Of a stretch of DNA of 64,000 nucleotides, positions 35,366 through 50,300 are shown piece after piece. Each line of letters opens with the position of its first letter. Within the stretch, counting starts at the first letter, position 1. Source of the DNA: Turbatrix aceti (taxonomy: Eukaryota; Nematoda; Chromadorea; Rhabditida; Panagrolaimidae); assembly GCA_963969345.1 (NCBI GenBank), contig OZ017769.1, positions 2,485,600 to 2,549,599 of the forward strand, read 5' to 3'. Both the position numbers and the translations under genes were made by a program. The notes beneath the pieces are model-generated. The model was not told the DNA's origin and made no database searches. It saw only the letters and a program-made list of their open reading frames with translations.

Positions 35366-38300
35366 ATGCATCTCTACCATTTTACGCTTCAGCAACCAAG
35401 TTGCATCGTTCAGGCAGTCCATGGAAGCTTTGTTGGAATCTCTAAACAGCAGGTAGGCTTTTGATGTGCTTTTTGGAATTCAACGGACTTGTACTCGTTT
35501 CAGGAGATCTGCGTCGCTCGTGGATCTGTGCTTCAGCTTCTGGTATGCGACTCACGTTCTGGAAAAGTGACTGTTAAATGCAGCCATGAATGCTTTGGCA
35601 TTATCAGATCGATGTTGGCTTTTAGGCTTACTGCTGGAACTAAAGGTTGGTTTTTATAAGAGGAAAAGTTAAAAAAGCACAAAAAACAACAGAAATTTTG
35701 AGAAACAGAATTGTATATATCTGTTTACGATACTACACTCGAGTAACATATTTTTCTTGGATTTTAGTTACTTTTTGTCGTAGTTACGGTATTCACTTTG
35801 CGAATAACGTTTTTTGCTTCGAGTTTTGTTACTTTTGTTTGCAACTCGCCCATGTTTTTACGATACTTTTTATATAAGTAACGTTTTTTTCTGAGATTTT
35901 GTTACTTTTCATTGTGCGATTACGATGCATTTGCGAGTAACATGTTTTGAATCATTTTTTGTTACTTTTCATCGTAGCTGGACAGTTTTGTTACGATACT
36001 TTTTTTTGCGAGTAACGTTTTTTCTTCAAGTTTTGTTACTTTTTTATCGTAATTCAAAGCTTTGTTTTTCTTTTCAACATAACTTTTACGATATTTTTTC
36101 TTTTCTGTTTGTTTTACCTAAATTTAGTGTTTTTTTTCATTTTTTTTATTTCTCTTGTTCTTTCAGACTACCTCGTCATCGGTTCCGACTCGGGTCGCTT
36201 CATCGTCCTCGAATACAACCCGACGAAGAACATCTTCGAGCGCATCCACCAGGAAACCTATGGCAAGACCGGATGTCGTCGTATCGTCCCCGGCGAATAC
36301 CTGGCAGCCGATCCCAAGGGTCGTGCCATCCTCATCGGAGCCGTCGAAAAGCAAAAACTCGTCTACATCATGAATCGCGATGCCCAGGCGAATCTGACGA
36401 TCAGTTCGCCCCTCGAAGCGCATCGCGCGTACTCAATCTGCTACTCAGTCATCGGCATGGACGTCGGCTTCGAAAATCCGACATTTGCATGTCTCGAAGT
36501 CGAATACGAAGAATGCGACCAGGATTCTTCCGGTGAAGCGGCCCGTAGCGCCCAGCAGAATCTCACTTTCTACGAACTCGATCTGGGACTCAACCACGTC
36601 GTCCGTAAGTACTCCGAGCCCCTTGCCGAGCGTGGAAATCACCTCATTCCCGTTCCCGGGGGCAACGATGGCCCCAGCGGGGTCATTGTCTGCTGCGAGG
36701 ATGTTTTGGTCTACAAAAACCTCGGTGACCAGCCGGATATCCGTGTTCCCATTCCTCGGCGTCGGAACACCCTCGAATACGACGACAAATCCCAGGTGGT
36801 CATCGCTTCGGCTTCGCACAAGACAAAAAGTATGTTTTTCTTCCTCGTCCAAGTCGAGAACGGTGATCTCTTCAAAATCACCTTGGATACGGAAGGCGAC
36901 GTTGTTACCGACATGAAAATCGTCTACTTTGATACCGTATCCCCGGCCAATGCAATGTGCATTCTGAAAACTGGATTTCTCTTTGTTGCTTCGGAATTTG
37001 GAGATCAGTGAGTTTTTTTTAATTTATTAAGAATATTTTTCAATTTTTTATCGTTTTTTTTTCATTTTTTTTAAATTTAATTTTCATTGTTTTTTTTTTC
37101 AATTTTGGTTTAAATTTTTTAAAATTTAATTATTTCATATTTTTTCAATTATTATTTTTTCAATAAATTTCAGCCAGCTCTACCAAATCTCGCGTCTCGG
37201 AGTGGACGAAAACGAAGCTGTTTTCTCCTCCCGGCAAAAACTGGAACAAGCCGGTCGATACAACTGCCGTGATCCGGTCAACCTCGTGCTGGTCGACTCC
37301 ATCGATTCTCTGGACCCCCTCATTCAAACTCACATCCAGGATCTGACCAACGAAGATGCTCCCCAGATTTATGCACTCTGCGGACGTGCGGGACAATCTA
37401 CACTTCGGGTGCTGAGAAATGGACTCGAAATTACCGAGATGGCGGTTTCGGAGCTACCTGGTAACCCGGTTGCTGTTTGGACTGTTCGCAGAACTGTTGA
37501 CGGTTGGTTTTTCAAAATTTTTTTTTATTGATGACAAAAATGTCGGGATTTTCAACCGCTCCGCTGTTCGAGCGGGGCGAGCGAAAAATTTGAAAGTATC
37601 ATTGGAGGAAAGCGAATTAGGTCCAAATAAAAAATTTACGGTAATTTATCGTTTTTTTTAAATCTTTTCCGTTCACTTAAAAAAATTTTTGTCAAAGAAA
37701 AGTTTTTTTGTGTTTTACACGAAATTTGGTCGCGTTAATTTACTCTACGAAAGAAAACCGATTGCAAAAAAAAATTTTAGCGGGGTGAACAAGAAAAATT
37801 GAAAAATAATGGAGCAGAGCGAACGAAAAATACCCTTTTTTTTAAGTTAAAAAACCCCTGATTTTTACCCAAAAATACCAATTTTCAGACATCTACCACT
37901 CCTACATCGTGGTTTCCTTCGCAAATGCCACTCTCGTTCTCGCAATTCAGGACAGCATCGAAGAAGTCTCCGATTCCGGATTTCTTGGCACTGCTCCGAC
38001 TATTGCCTGCGGCCTCATCGGCGACGATTCCCTCCTCCAAGTTTACCCCGGTGGTCTCCGGCACATCAAGTCCGACCGACGAATCAACGAGTGGAAAGCG
38101 CCCCAGCGAAGGCACATCGTCAACTGCGCCATCAATCGCAGACAGGTCGTCATCGCGTTGTCTGGAGGAGAAATTGTCTACTTCGAACTCGACATGACCA
38201 ACCAGCTCCGTGAGTTTTCCGAGCGTCGTGAGCTTCCCGCGGACATTCTTTGCATGAGCATCGGAGAGGTGCCAGAAGGCGAGCTCCGATCACGGTTCCT

Positions 38301-41300
38301 GGCCGTCGGACTGGCGGACAAGTCAGTGCGTGTCGTCTCACTCGATCCTGCGGATTGCCTCTCGCCGCTGAGCATGCAGTCGATCAGCGCTGAGCCAGCG
38401 AGCGTCGTAATCATCGAATCTCCCGACGAGTATGGCTCAGCGTCGACCATTCACCTCAACGTTGGCCTTGTAAACGGTTGTCTCATTCGGGCTGCCATCG
38501 ACCAGGTGACCGGTGATCTGACGGACAGCAGGACGCGTTACCTGGGAACTCGACCGGTGGCTTTGTACAAAGTTACTATTCAGGGACGAGATGGGGTCAG
38601 TTTTTTTTTAATGTAAATTTTTGATTTTTTTTAACTGAAAAATAAATTTTTTTTTAAATTTCAATTTCTGAAAAATTAATTTTTTTAAACTTACATAAAT
38701 TTTTTTTTGAATTTAAATTTTGAATTTTCTTTAAAAGTCCGATTTTTAATAATTTTTTTCAAGTTTAAATTTTTACGAATTTTTTTTTAAATTTGAATTA
38801 AAATTTTTGAGATTTTTTTTAAATTAAAATTTTTTATAATTTTTTTAAATTTGAATTAAAATTGTTGAGAATTTTTTTTAAAGTAAATTTTTTTGAAATC
38901 TTTAAAAAATCTTTCAATTTATAAGATTTTTGTTTAAAATTTATTTAAAAAAAATTTATTTTTAAAGATTTTTGTTTGAAATTTCAATTTTGAGATTTTT
39001 TTAAATTAAATTTTTTGTATTTTAAAAAAAATTGAAAATTAATTTTAGCTAATTGCGAGCTCGTCCCGATCCTGGGTACTGTACTGCTACCAGAACAGGT
39101 ACCACCTAACCCCGCTGAGCTACACGATGCTCGAGAGCGCTGCGAGCTTCATTTCCGCCCAGTGCTCCGAAGGCATCGTCGCAATCGCCAAAAACACGCT
39201 TCGAATCTTGGTCTTTGAAAAACTCGGCGGAGTGTTCAACCAGTCGGCGGTTCACCTTCACCACACTCCTCGACGCTTCTTGCCGCTTCTCAACACCGAT
39301 AATCTGGTCATTGTCGAAACAGATCATGCCGCTTTCACCGAGAAGGCCAAAGTCATGCGCCGGGATGAACTCATTGATAGCGCGAATAATCGAGCGCAGG
39401 ATGCCGATCGTGCCGGACGCGAGAACGCTCAGCAGCTCGTAGATCTCTACAAAAACATGTCGGTTGACGAGACCAAGTTTGGAGCTCCTATTAATAGTCC
39501 TGGTGGGTTTTTTGGCGCATTTTCTGGGTCGGGCAAAAAATAAATTCATTTTTATTTTTGCCTTTTTTTAAAGTGATTTTTTTTTAATTTTTGTCTTTTT
39601 GAGATTTTTTGGGGGCAAACATTTTTTTCTACGATTTTCTGAAAAAAACTTAAAGAATTCGAAGCAAATTAAAAAAAATACGAATTTTATTTTTTTTTTC
39701 TAAAAAATTTTATTATTTTTTAAACCGGATTTTTGAATTTTGCAATGCATTTTTTTGATTAGGTTTTTTTGACTTCAAAATGAATTTTTGAAAAATTTAT
39801 AAAATGACATAAATTTTTTTTCGTCAACAATTTTGGTGATTTTTTGCACAGAAAAAAATTCTTAACCCTAAAAACATTTTTTAAATTGTAATTTTTACGA
39901 TATGATTTTTTAAGGAACCTGGGCGTCATCAATTCGACTGATCAACTCAACCCGCGGCAACACGATGTGCCACTACGAGCTCCCCGACGGCGAAGCGGCA
40001 TTCTGCGTCGAGATCATGGAATTCCGCTCCCAACCAGGATCACTGTTTGTTCTCGTCGGTTGTGGATCTCGTCTCCAGATCGTGCCCCACGTCAAATCCC
40101 AAGGCGGATGCATTTACACCTTTTTGGTCGGCAAAAACTACCAGACCTTTGACTACATTCACCGCACGCAAACCGATGATCCCGTCTACGCGATCCACTC
40201 TTTCAAGGGTGTGGCACTCGTCGGAATCGGCAAACGACTTCGACTCTACGACTTTGGTCAGAAGCGACTCCTGCTGAAATGCGAAAATCGGGTTGGTTTT
40301 GTTTTTTGAAAAAAAAAGTGGGCTTTGATAGGTTCAAAATTTATTGATAGTAACAACAGCAAATTAGCCGATATCGACCAGTATTATGGCAAAATTTCAT
40401 TGCAGATCAAATAGGTTATAAATATTAACAAACGAACACATTTACGTGGGATATTTTGTTGTTCTGGGGTTGGTGGAACTTTGCACGTACATACTCATGC
40501 GTGCACCGGACCAGACCGGACTCTTTTTTTTTTTGGATTACGCTTTTGATTCAGTCGAAAGCAGTGGTTGTTGTCCAACAGTATAGCTGTTGCATCGGGA
40601 GTAGTTCGTCGGTGGTGCTGACGCAATGCTGTTTCCCAAATTTTTGTAAACAGGCCGTATTTGTTGCGAGTTATACGAATTGTACTAAAATAGACTTCCG
40701 TTAACATTTTTTTCTTTTAGAATGCGCACAACATTTTTTTTTGGTTCATCGAGTGTTTTTTATAATAAATACAAGCGCGCGGCGGAAAAGAAAAGAAAAA
40801 AAGGCAGAAAAGGTACTACAATTTTTGGTTGTTGACAGGTGATTTTCGCCGCATTCTACAATTTTTTGTTTGATGCCAAATATAATGCAAAAATGTGATA
40901 TCCAATGTGCAAACCGAAAATTTGTAGCCAATCACGACGCTTTGCTTGGCGTTATAATATTTTTATATTATTGTCGTTTTGATTAGGCACTTACCATCGT
41001 ATGCTGGGTTGTGGAAACATTATTAATCCAAAAATAATTGCATGTAAGCAAGCGTGTAAAGCATGTCCGAAATTCTCGATTGAATACGGTGTAGATGACG
41101 GGATTGAGTGCAGAATTGAGGTAACCAAGCCAGAAGACAATGGACCAGATGACCTTGTTTGCTTCGATTGTGAGCCCGGACAGGAGGTAGAGGATGCTGA
41201 AGCCGAGCCAGCAAAAGATGAAGCAACCCGTTACGATGGCCACTGTCTTGGCTGCCTTGATTTCGAGGGAAAGTCGTTTTTCGTACGCGCATCCTGCTCG

Positions 41301-44300
41301 CTTCTTTGGGCCTCGACGAATGATTTTTGAGAGCATGTACACGCCTGCGGGCTTCTTTTGCTTGGATTCGTCTGATGCAACGGAATCGGATTGGACGAGG
41401 ACTTTTTTGTACTCATCGCTTCCGTTTTTGGTCAGGGTTCTGAAATAACCAAAATAATTTTGATTACCTCAAAAAAAAAAGAAAGCGCGCTTACAGCTTG
41501 CAATGGCCAGTAGGATGCTCTTTGATCTGCTCGAGGCCAGGAGATTTGCTACGGCTGCTTTTGTCGCTTGCAACCGATGTCTGGCGATCCAAGCTGCCAC
41601 GAGCAGACGGCAAATCGATGCTGTTGATTTGCAGCGAACGCAGACTGGGATTAGGCGAGCCGCCGTTAGTCGGAATGCTACCGTTGGTCCTTTGCAGTTG
41701 GTCCTTTGCTGCATCTCCATTCGACATTCCCGTCGTTGGCGAGCGATCTTCGCTTTGACACCGACTGGTGACGCGAGGATATCTGTTGACGGAAAGGTTT
41801 GTCGTTGTGGCGTTCATCGGAGCGACACCCCTGAAACAGGAGATTATAATTATTGGATTGTATTGGATTTATTTCGTAGTGAGGAGGGAATTTTAATTCT
41901 ATAGCTTGGTAAAAAAGAGTGTTAAACGGAATAAGGATTACCTTGAGACGCGAATGCTGTTATTACGGCCAATTGCTGTGGCACCGTTGACGCCGTTGTT
42001 GTTGATCCCGTTGACACCAGTGGTCGTTGAGTTGTTTGCTGGAACCTTAGCGCCAGACCCCCGATGTACACGTAGCATGGGCATGGTTGGGCGACTAAGG
42101 GCCGAGGGATTTTGCATTAGGATATTTTTAGGATTTTTGTTTGCCGCTGACGTCACCTAAAATTACGTTTTTGTAGCACACACCATTTTTTAAAATGTAA
42201 TTTCTACGCTTTGGTTTATTGGTTTGCCCTAAATAAGTTAATTTAAGTTGCAAAAGGTAATACAACGTTAAACTTTAGTCAATTTAATAATTCAATTGCA
42301 CGTTGTCATTAAACTTGGTGAGAAAAAATTAGGGATCAGGTATCAGAAAAAAAGGTTTTCATGTAAATAATAATAAGAAAATTATTAACTGTTGCATAAG
42401 ATGATGTCTACTTACCTGCATCATGCCAGAATACACCGACTTTGTTGCTGCGCATGCAGCAATGTAGATGCGCACGTAGACAAAGATTACAACTATCATT
42501 GGTATGTAGAAGGACGATGACGCGCTAAATACGATGTACGCGATTCCTGAGTTTGCAGGTGTGCATTTGCAATCCTTTGCCTTTGTTGTATCCGTAGAAG
42601 CCAGAAGAAAAGACGGGGAACAGATAATGAATGACCCAACCCATACAGCGACGACGATGAGACGTGCTCTGGATTTTGTAACTATCATGGGATAGTTTAA
42701 GGGCTTGATGATGGCAATGTACCGATCGATGGATATGGCTACGAGGTTGTAGATGGATGCCGTACACATCCATATGTCTAGCGTCACCCACATTTTACAC
42801 CACGTGTCGCCGAATATCCAGTATGTATCGAGCGCTTCATTAGCTATGCTAAAGGGTAGAATGGCGAGACCAACCTAAAATTAACAGCTTGTTAGACATG
42901 TACTCATTAATGGGGATGTCAGAGGGCTGACGCATGCTAAAAACAGAAAAGGAAGAAGAAGGAGATAAACAACAACTTACCATTAAGTCGGCAACTGCGA
43001 GGGATAGGATGAGAAGACCCGTGGCAGATCGAAGTCTCCTTCGCAGAATTACCGCTGCGATGACCAGTGTATTACCCAGGACAACCAATACGACGATTAC
43101 TGTCAGTACGGATACGATAGTGAAGATTTTGAAGAAACTCGGGGGATTCGGGAGATGGGACCAGTTGTGAAATGTACATTGCGGGTCTTCGGAAGACGTG
43201 AAGTTGCTATCGTCCCGAATGGGTATAGCAGACCCACGAGGGCTTAGTATTATTAGACCTGATGGATGTGGTTCAATCATGACTTGTCTAAGGGGCTGAG
43301 GGTTGCTACTACTGCCTCCAAGAGAGTATGTTTATAGCTGTTGGAATAACAAGGGAGGAGGAAAGGAGTATTGGACGTCGAGGGCAGAAAGAATAGCGAC
43401 TTGACTTTGAAGAATATTAAATTACTCTTAGTACTGCTTCGTTGGAACACCCTAGGTACAACACCAACAACACATCAAATGAAATAGTTTTGTGATGTTA
43501 GTAGGGTAGTAATAGGGTGGAGCGTAGCAAGTACATTTAGTCTGCACGTTGTTTTTTGGAAACTTATTATGACGATTATTACAAGGACCAAGTAGTATGT
43601 CGTTGCAATTGCGTAAAAGTCAAGGTGAAATGTTGTAGAGGTAAAAGTAAAAATACATTGATGACGATATGCCCAAAAAAAAATTTCGACGTTAGAATTT
43701 ATAACTTCATTCTTATTTTTTGCAGACGTATACTTTTTTGGGGCGTTTTTTTAATTAGTGTAGCAAGCTGGTCGACGTTGAGGTTGGTGTCGTCGACAAA
43801 AAAAAAGGTGTAAAAGTAAGTAATATGTATGGGAAAGGGCTTCACACCTGAAATTTGTGGTTGCGTTTGGTTGCCGAACCGAGCGAGCGAGCCGCGTTAC
43901 TATAAAGCCACACACGCCCCGAAAAAAATGTATGCGTTATACAACATGCCCACGAGGGAGAGAAAAAAACCGGCGAGACGATTATACATACACACGTTAT
44001 ATTTTACGGGGGTTACCAATAATAAGAGTCATGCGCGCGCGCGAGTGTATGTGTGTTTCATACGTGGAACGGTAGGAGGAGGGCGGAAAATAAATAATAA
44101 AATCCTATTTTTGAACAAACAATCTCTATTATACTATTTACTCGTCATAAAACAAAACAATGAACAATTTTTTTTTGTTTTTCCGAAGGATACCAAAACA
44201 CAAGAACACTGAAATTAGAACACAAAAGAGAAATGTTTTTATTTCATTAAAGACGTCTGAAAAAAGATAATTATCGGAAGGATAGAATTCTGATTATTAC

Positions 44301-47300
44301 AAAATAACACAATACCATTGAATTCATTCACGTATACGTAGTCTATAGACGACTGCGAACTATGAACCTATGGAGAGACAGAAAAGGAGTAGACAGTGAT
44401 TAGAAAACATCGACGTAATAGGTACTAATTTAGGGGCTCTATGAAAGTAATTATCCACATTTTCTACTGCCTGACTTTTGGGACTTCTTTAGTACAATAA
44501 AAAAAACACGGAGAATCTAGCAGATGCCAGTAAACGATACCCATTACGAAGAAGAGGCAGAAAGAATGTTGCGGTTTTTTTGTTGAAAGTAGAAGAAGAA
44601 GAAGGGAGGGGATGTTTTTCTTTTTTTTCTGGGGGTTAATTACGGGGAGGGACTTCGAAAAACAAAAAAAAACAACAATTTTATTTTTTTTATGAAAGAA
44701 ATAGTCGAGTCGTGGTTCTTTGTGCATCTGCAGGTCGGATGACTAAAGCACGACGACCTGCAGAGGAAGCTAAAGTTTATCAGATGCTGTCATCCTAGTA
44801 AATGCAAATTGAAAAGGTACTATAGAAGGCAAGATGAAACACCTCAAATTGTTGCATTCATTTTTTATGCAGCAAAATGTTCTACGAAGAATAATATGAC
44901 GCATATTTTAAAGCTCAGGAGTCGTTGATTTATTTCAGGAAAGAGATTTATGACAACGCGTAGGCCTAAATTTTTTTGTATAATTAAATACAAGCGCCAT
45001 TCCTTTCCTAGTATCCTTATATGCTGGTCGCGGTTGCAAAATTTTGGACATCACGCAGCAGAATCCCCCCTCTAATTTGTATCATTTATGTCCATTTTCT
45101 ATCGTTCATTGAGTTGAATTGAATTTTGTTTAAAAAATGATGAATGAGGTCGGGGAAAACCGCCTTTGGAGCGTCGTAGAAGTTGCATCACTTTTTTTTC
45201 CTGAAATGAGGCGCTCTGGTCTAAAGCCTAGTTAGCCTGTCTGTCATTCGAGTAAAATGAAAAATCATATATATATAGTTTTTCTGCGATGTTTTATTTC
45301 CTGGAAAAAAGATATGGGAGGAGGAAAAGCAGGCAGGCAAAAAATGATACTTTGCACCGAAGAAACAAACCAAAGAGGATCAAGTTAGGGTACAAAACAT
45401 GCGCATAAAATCAAAATCAATTGTCTCATCCACACGATACAAAAGAGATTAGCAAGCAAAACAGAGAAAAAACAATGTGTATTGAACACGATTTTTTTAA
45501 GTGCAAGAGATTATAATAGCAGTCGTGGTGGCCTATCGAATGAACAACGTATTTAACAACGCGCGTGGCGGCATTTCCATTTCATTGTTCAGGATGAAAT
45601 GGGGGTAGGGGGCAGGGGATGTATGCAATAAGCCTTCCCGGCCCGGCCGGCTGATTGACTGACAGACTGATCACCCCCGACCGGAAGGGTCGACGGCGCA
45701 CGTTGTTGTTTCATTTTTTAATGAACTCGGTGCGTCACTTGTTGTAGCATAGTTTTTTTCGGAGTTTACATAGTTTTTTTTTAAACGTTTGTTGTTGTTA
45801 AAAAAATGAGGGGAAATCAATTATGAACAAAAAATACTGCAACAAAAAAATTCAAAAGGAAATGAATATTTAGCTTTGTTTTAACGTCATTAGAATTGTA
45901 TCCGAAGTACGGATTCCGAACCATAAATCCGTCAATGCCGAACATTGACGGATTTAGGAAAGCAGAAAAAATAATTTATTTGTGCATGTTGCTCTCTGAA
46001 ACCTTTTATTGTCGTTCGTTCGGTAACGTGGTTAGTGTTTTTGTTCTGCGTAGATTTATACGGAGGATTAAATCTAAATACATGTGCTATATACGTGGTA
46101 TACGTAGTTCGATTAACCGGGGGCGCCTGCCTAACCTGGTTACATTGTAGTAAGCAAAAAGCACAAAAAGGTTTGCCGTTTCTGCAACCAGCCCCAGCAA
46201 AGTAAATGACGGTCTAATTCTTAAAAGCAAAAAAAAACGAACTTTGCTTTCTCGAATTATAAAAAGAAAAAAAATTGGATGTATGACAAATAAGGGGGGC
46301 GAAGGGAGGATGTATAGGATGACAAGAATTCTATTTCTCATAATTTATACAATTGGTATGGTGTCTGTGTACTGTCGCGGCGGCGGCGACGTCTACAACA
46401 TCAAACACAAGTGTGAAAAAAAATAGGAGGGATTATTGCAAAAAAAAATATTATTTAGAAGAAAAAAGTTTTAAGCGCAAAGTTTCTTTTATTTTTTTGT
46501 GTATAAACAACTGCTTTGCATACGTTTGCAATATCAAGAACGAGAACAAGAACACACACAGTCAGTCACGAGCATTTTTAATCATTTTTTATTTAGAAAA
46601 TGGCATTTAGCTGTTGATTTCTGACAACAACGATGTGTGTTAGTAATAGAGCCAAAAATCAGGCGCATAGAGTTGTTAGACCGTGTAACTTTTACACCTG
46701 ATTTGACACGAGCGCGCGAGCTCAAAAAAAAGCAAGCAAGCCTACTTTGTTAGCCCGGCGTACGTATTTAATCCTGCAGTTGCTATTCAGAACTGCAAGA
46801 AATGACCGTAAATAACGTAACGATGTTACATACAATACACTATTTTTGGCTATAAAAACCACCATTAAAACTGTTTTTGTTTGTTTATTTTTGTACCTTT
46901 GTGTACAAAAATAAATTAGATTAATTATTTTTGAACTTTCGAAATAAATAGGGGTCCCTGGCATTATTACTAGGTTTTTGGTCAACACTAGGCAGGCTAG
47001 GGCAGGGCTCATTACAGTAGGCTACAGAAGGGGACAGGGGTTATTTTGGTTCCCCTCCCCAGACTGTTGTTTGTTTGAGAGGATCAAGTTGATGGTAGAT
47101 GTGTGTGTGCCAGTTTCCGACCGGCGCCACGAATGATGATGCATCCTTGCTTGCTCGGTTGGTTGTAAGTTGACCTTAACACAACCCACAAACAATTAAA
47201 CACACAGTCAGGGCTAGGCTGGCTAATATGTGCATATGATGGCATTTGTTTGTCAGAAAATGGCTACAGGCCAAGTAAAAAGATGCGTGGTTTTCGTCTT

Positions 47301-50300
47301 CATTCGTGGTAAAAGTTAAATAATCAAGAGAAGTTAGTTAGACAGAGTCGACAATTTTTTTGTAGTTTTTGACTCTCCAGAAAATTTATTTACATATTTG
47401 TTGTCATTTGGTTGAGTGGTTTGAGCTAGTTAGGTTAGAATGCTCAAAATAGGAGTGCCGAGTACCCCTCAAGGACCGTCTAAGAGGGATCCAGCAGAAA
47501 AAAATAGGACAGTCTTTTTTTTTAATTTTTTGGTGACCTTTAGATTTTTTTTGGAGAAAAATGTTTCTCATGCGTTCAAAATTTACGAATGACTTATGCC
47601 AATAATACTGAATGAACGACAGGTTTCAAATAATATTTTTTTCCGGAAAAGTGACTTTAATACCAACCAAAAAATTTGTATCAAAAAAAGAAAGCGCGTA
47701 TTTTTTTTTCGGTCCAAAAGAAGGAATTATTAAATATAAGCGATACAACAGGAAGTTTGGTTTCCTGGCCATTGTCTGGACCAAAAAGGACTAATATGCA
47801 GCCCGTAGTCAGCCATAAAACTTGGGCATATGTGATTACATGTATGAAAAGAAAAAAAAGAAGTCGTGTAGAAAAACGAAAGTTCATTTTTTATAAATAA
47901 TAAGAAAGGAGGGAAACATTGGTTGTAGAAAAAATTATGCAACAACGAAAAAAAACGAAACAAAAAATTTAAAAATGGAAACAGGAAAAAAATAAACGCC
48001 ACCGCGCGAGCAAAGGAGTGTTCGTTCTAGTTTGGGATCGTAGGCGCCACTCGGCGACGGCACCAAACGAGAGCAAAGTGCTTTCTTTGCATTCATTTTT
48101 CAACACTGGCTGATGAGTTCTATGCATTGACAATTATTTACAAATTTATCTGTGATAATCTGTTTATACAATGCGAATGAGAATATATGCCACTGTTTTT
48201 TTTCGCTTCTTTGTATGCTTGGCATAAGCAACTAAACAAGGCAGTAATTATTATTCCAAAAGGCGTACACGCAAAAAAAAAGTTGACGAATGAAAGTGTC
48301 AAAACGTTAGAAAAACTGACGATCGGAGAAATCAGAAAAAAACTGACGATTTTTTAGCGAAAAAATCAGTTTTTTTCTGACTTTTCGAGACAACTTTCGC
48401 ATGCACAAATTTTCACATTTTTGCTAAGTAAAACGTCAGTTTTTTTTTTACTTTTTTTGTCAGTGTAGTTGAGAATAAAAGTATTTGGCAATCTGTCACA
48501 AGTTTCTGTGATTTTCAAGCAAATTTTGCGACATGCTCGCATTTTGTTTTGATTTTTATTGTTCTTCATTTTCTTATTTTCTGAGTCACTAAGCTCACTG
48601 TCTTATTTTCTCGCTGTCGCAGTGAAGTCGATCATCAATCAGTCCGTCCGTCTATCACACTTCTAACTTTTTCCGGCAATGATTTTCTGAAGAACGGCAA
48701 AGCAATCCGTAAAACTTCGAAACTACAGTTGACGTCAACAGTAAGTTTTTTTTTGGTATGTGAAAGAAAAGATATTTATTTTAACCGTACTTGTAATTGC
48801 GGTTTTGACAAGACGGAAAAATAAAAAAATGGAATATTCTCGTTTCAAAAGTACGTTTTTTTCAACAGCACATAAACAATGACTAAAGTTGTACTGTTTT
48901 CAGAAAAATGAAAAATGAAACCATATTGTTGCAATTCTACAACTACAAGGAGCAACTTTTGAAGAAAACGGCAAGTAAATTCGAATCGACAACCACATCA
49001 ATGACTGTTTTTTTATATTTTGGATATATTTAATTTGTTATTTGTATTGTAAATGTGTATACGTGCATGTATAAAGATGACAAAAAGAGTTTCGAAGACG
49101 ACGATCGCATCGACTATGCAAAACTAATAGGCCAGAATTGAACAGGAGAATAATTAACGAATATCAGGGACGATTCGCCAAGCGGTTTGGGAAAAGTGTT
49201 TTTTCCTACTTTTTCAATTCGTCAGTTTTTCTAACGATTAAAAAGTCGATGTCTGCAATCGTCAGTTTTTCTAACGAATGCAAAACTGACGTTTGCAATC
49301 GTCAGTTATTTTCTAACTAATGAAGAAATCAAGAAAACTGACGAAAAATCGTCAGTTTTCTTGACGATTTTTTTTTGCGTGTAGTGCCGTGAATTTCCGT
49401 GAATTTCGTTGGTATACCGCACTTTGTATTTATTTTCTTGTTGGGGAGTCGTTTGACTTTGACTTTCGGTAAAGAGACTAACAACAACATGAGGAGGGGA
49501 GAAACCTTTTTTTTTTACTTTCTTTGCGCGTGCGGAGCAGCGCTGACTAACCAACTTTGTCTTCTGTTTTCAAAACAGGTGACTGGCTGACTGACTGACT
49601 TACCGAGATGTATCTTTGGTATACCAAATTGGATTGGGGCAAAAAGGTGTACTACGATTTACGAGAACTTTGATACAAAATTAGATCGACTACGCAGTAT
49701 ATCAGATCAAAGGGCAATTGTTACAACATACATGTGCTAAAATGGTCTTCAAAGTGTGACTAGAACTTTTTTAACCGGTATTTAGCACTTCTACGGCATA
49801 TAATAGCAGGTAGAAGGCATAAAATGCACTCCGGTTTAAAAAGTTCTTCATCCGGTCCGTCTGAGGAAAGAATAAAGGGATTGGAAGAAAAAAAAAGTTG
49901 TATTCACACTCCTTGGAATGTAGTTTTTCTTTCTTCCATAAAATGCCTTGAAGTGAAGCGAAGGCGGGGTGGTAAACAAATACAGGGAAGTTGAAGAAAA
50001 TGACGGGAGAAAAAAAGGAAAAAAAAACCTAGGGTTTTGCTTATGAGACTCTTTTTTTGTGCCAGAATAGGTTAAGTGATAGATAAAATTATTTTAACAT
50101 GATAAAACAACACGACGAGGGATGCTGCGAGTTAAACCGGATTAGAAATGTGCATTTCTGAGTGGAGTGCTCTGGGCAAAGGAACGAGGGATACGGAAGG
50201 CGTCGTGCAACGTTGGGTTTTTTTGTTTTCTCGCTGTCGTCGACGTCGACATCGTGGTGGTAGTAGGAAGAAGATGTCAGGAAAATGTATGATGCACTCA

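Larger units (their letters stand above)
43281..48266. other. Gene-free part of SF3B3 intron 7
   Basis: About 5 kb with no supportable exon. The first 100-500 bp would contain the promoter and 5' UTR of the nested receptor. A plus-strand TATAAAG near 43900 has no gene behind it. Several ORFs of 60-130 codons lack bias and domains. Confidence 0.5.

Noticed and set aside
43829..44212. 127-codon ORF in SF3B3 intron 7
   Set aside because: No codon bias, domains or splice support; composition matches the surrounding intron.
47440..47500. tRNA-like stretch with short GC pairs
   Set aside because: No consistent cloverleaf arms or T-loop consensus could be formed; no tRNA, rRNA or spliced-leader RNA gene was found in the window.
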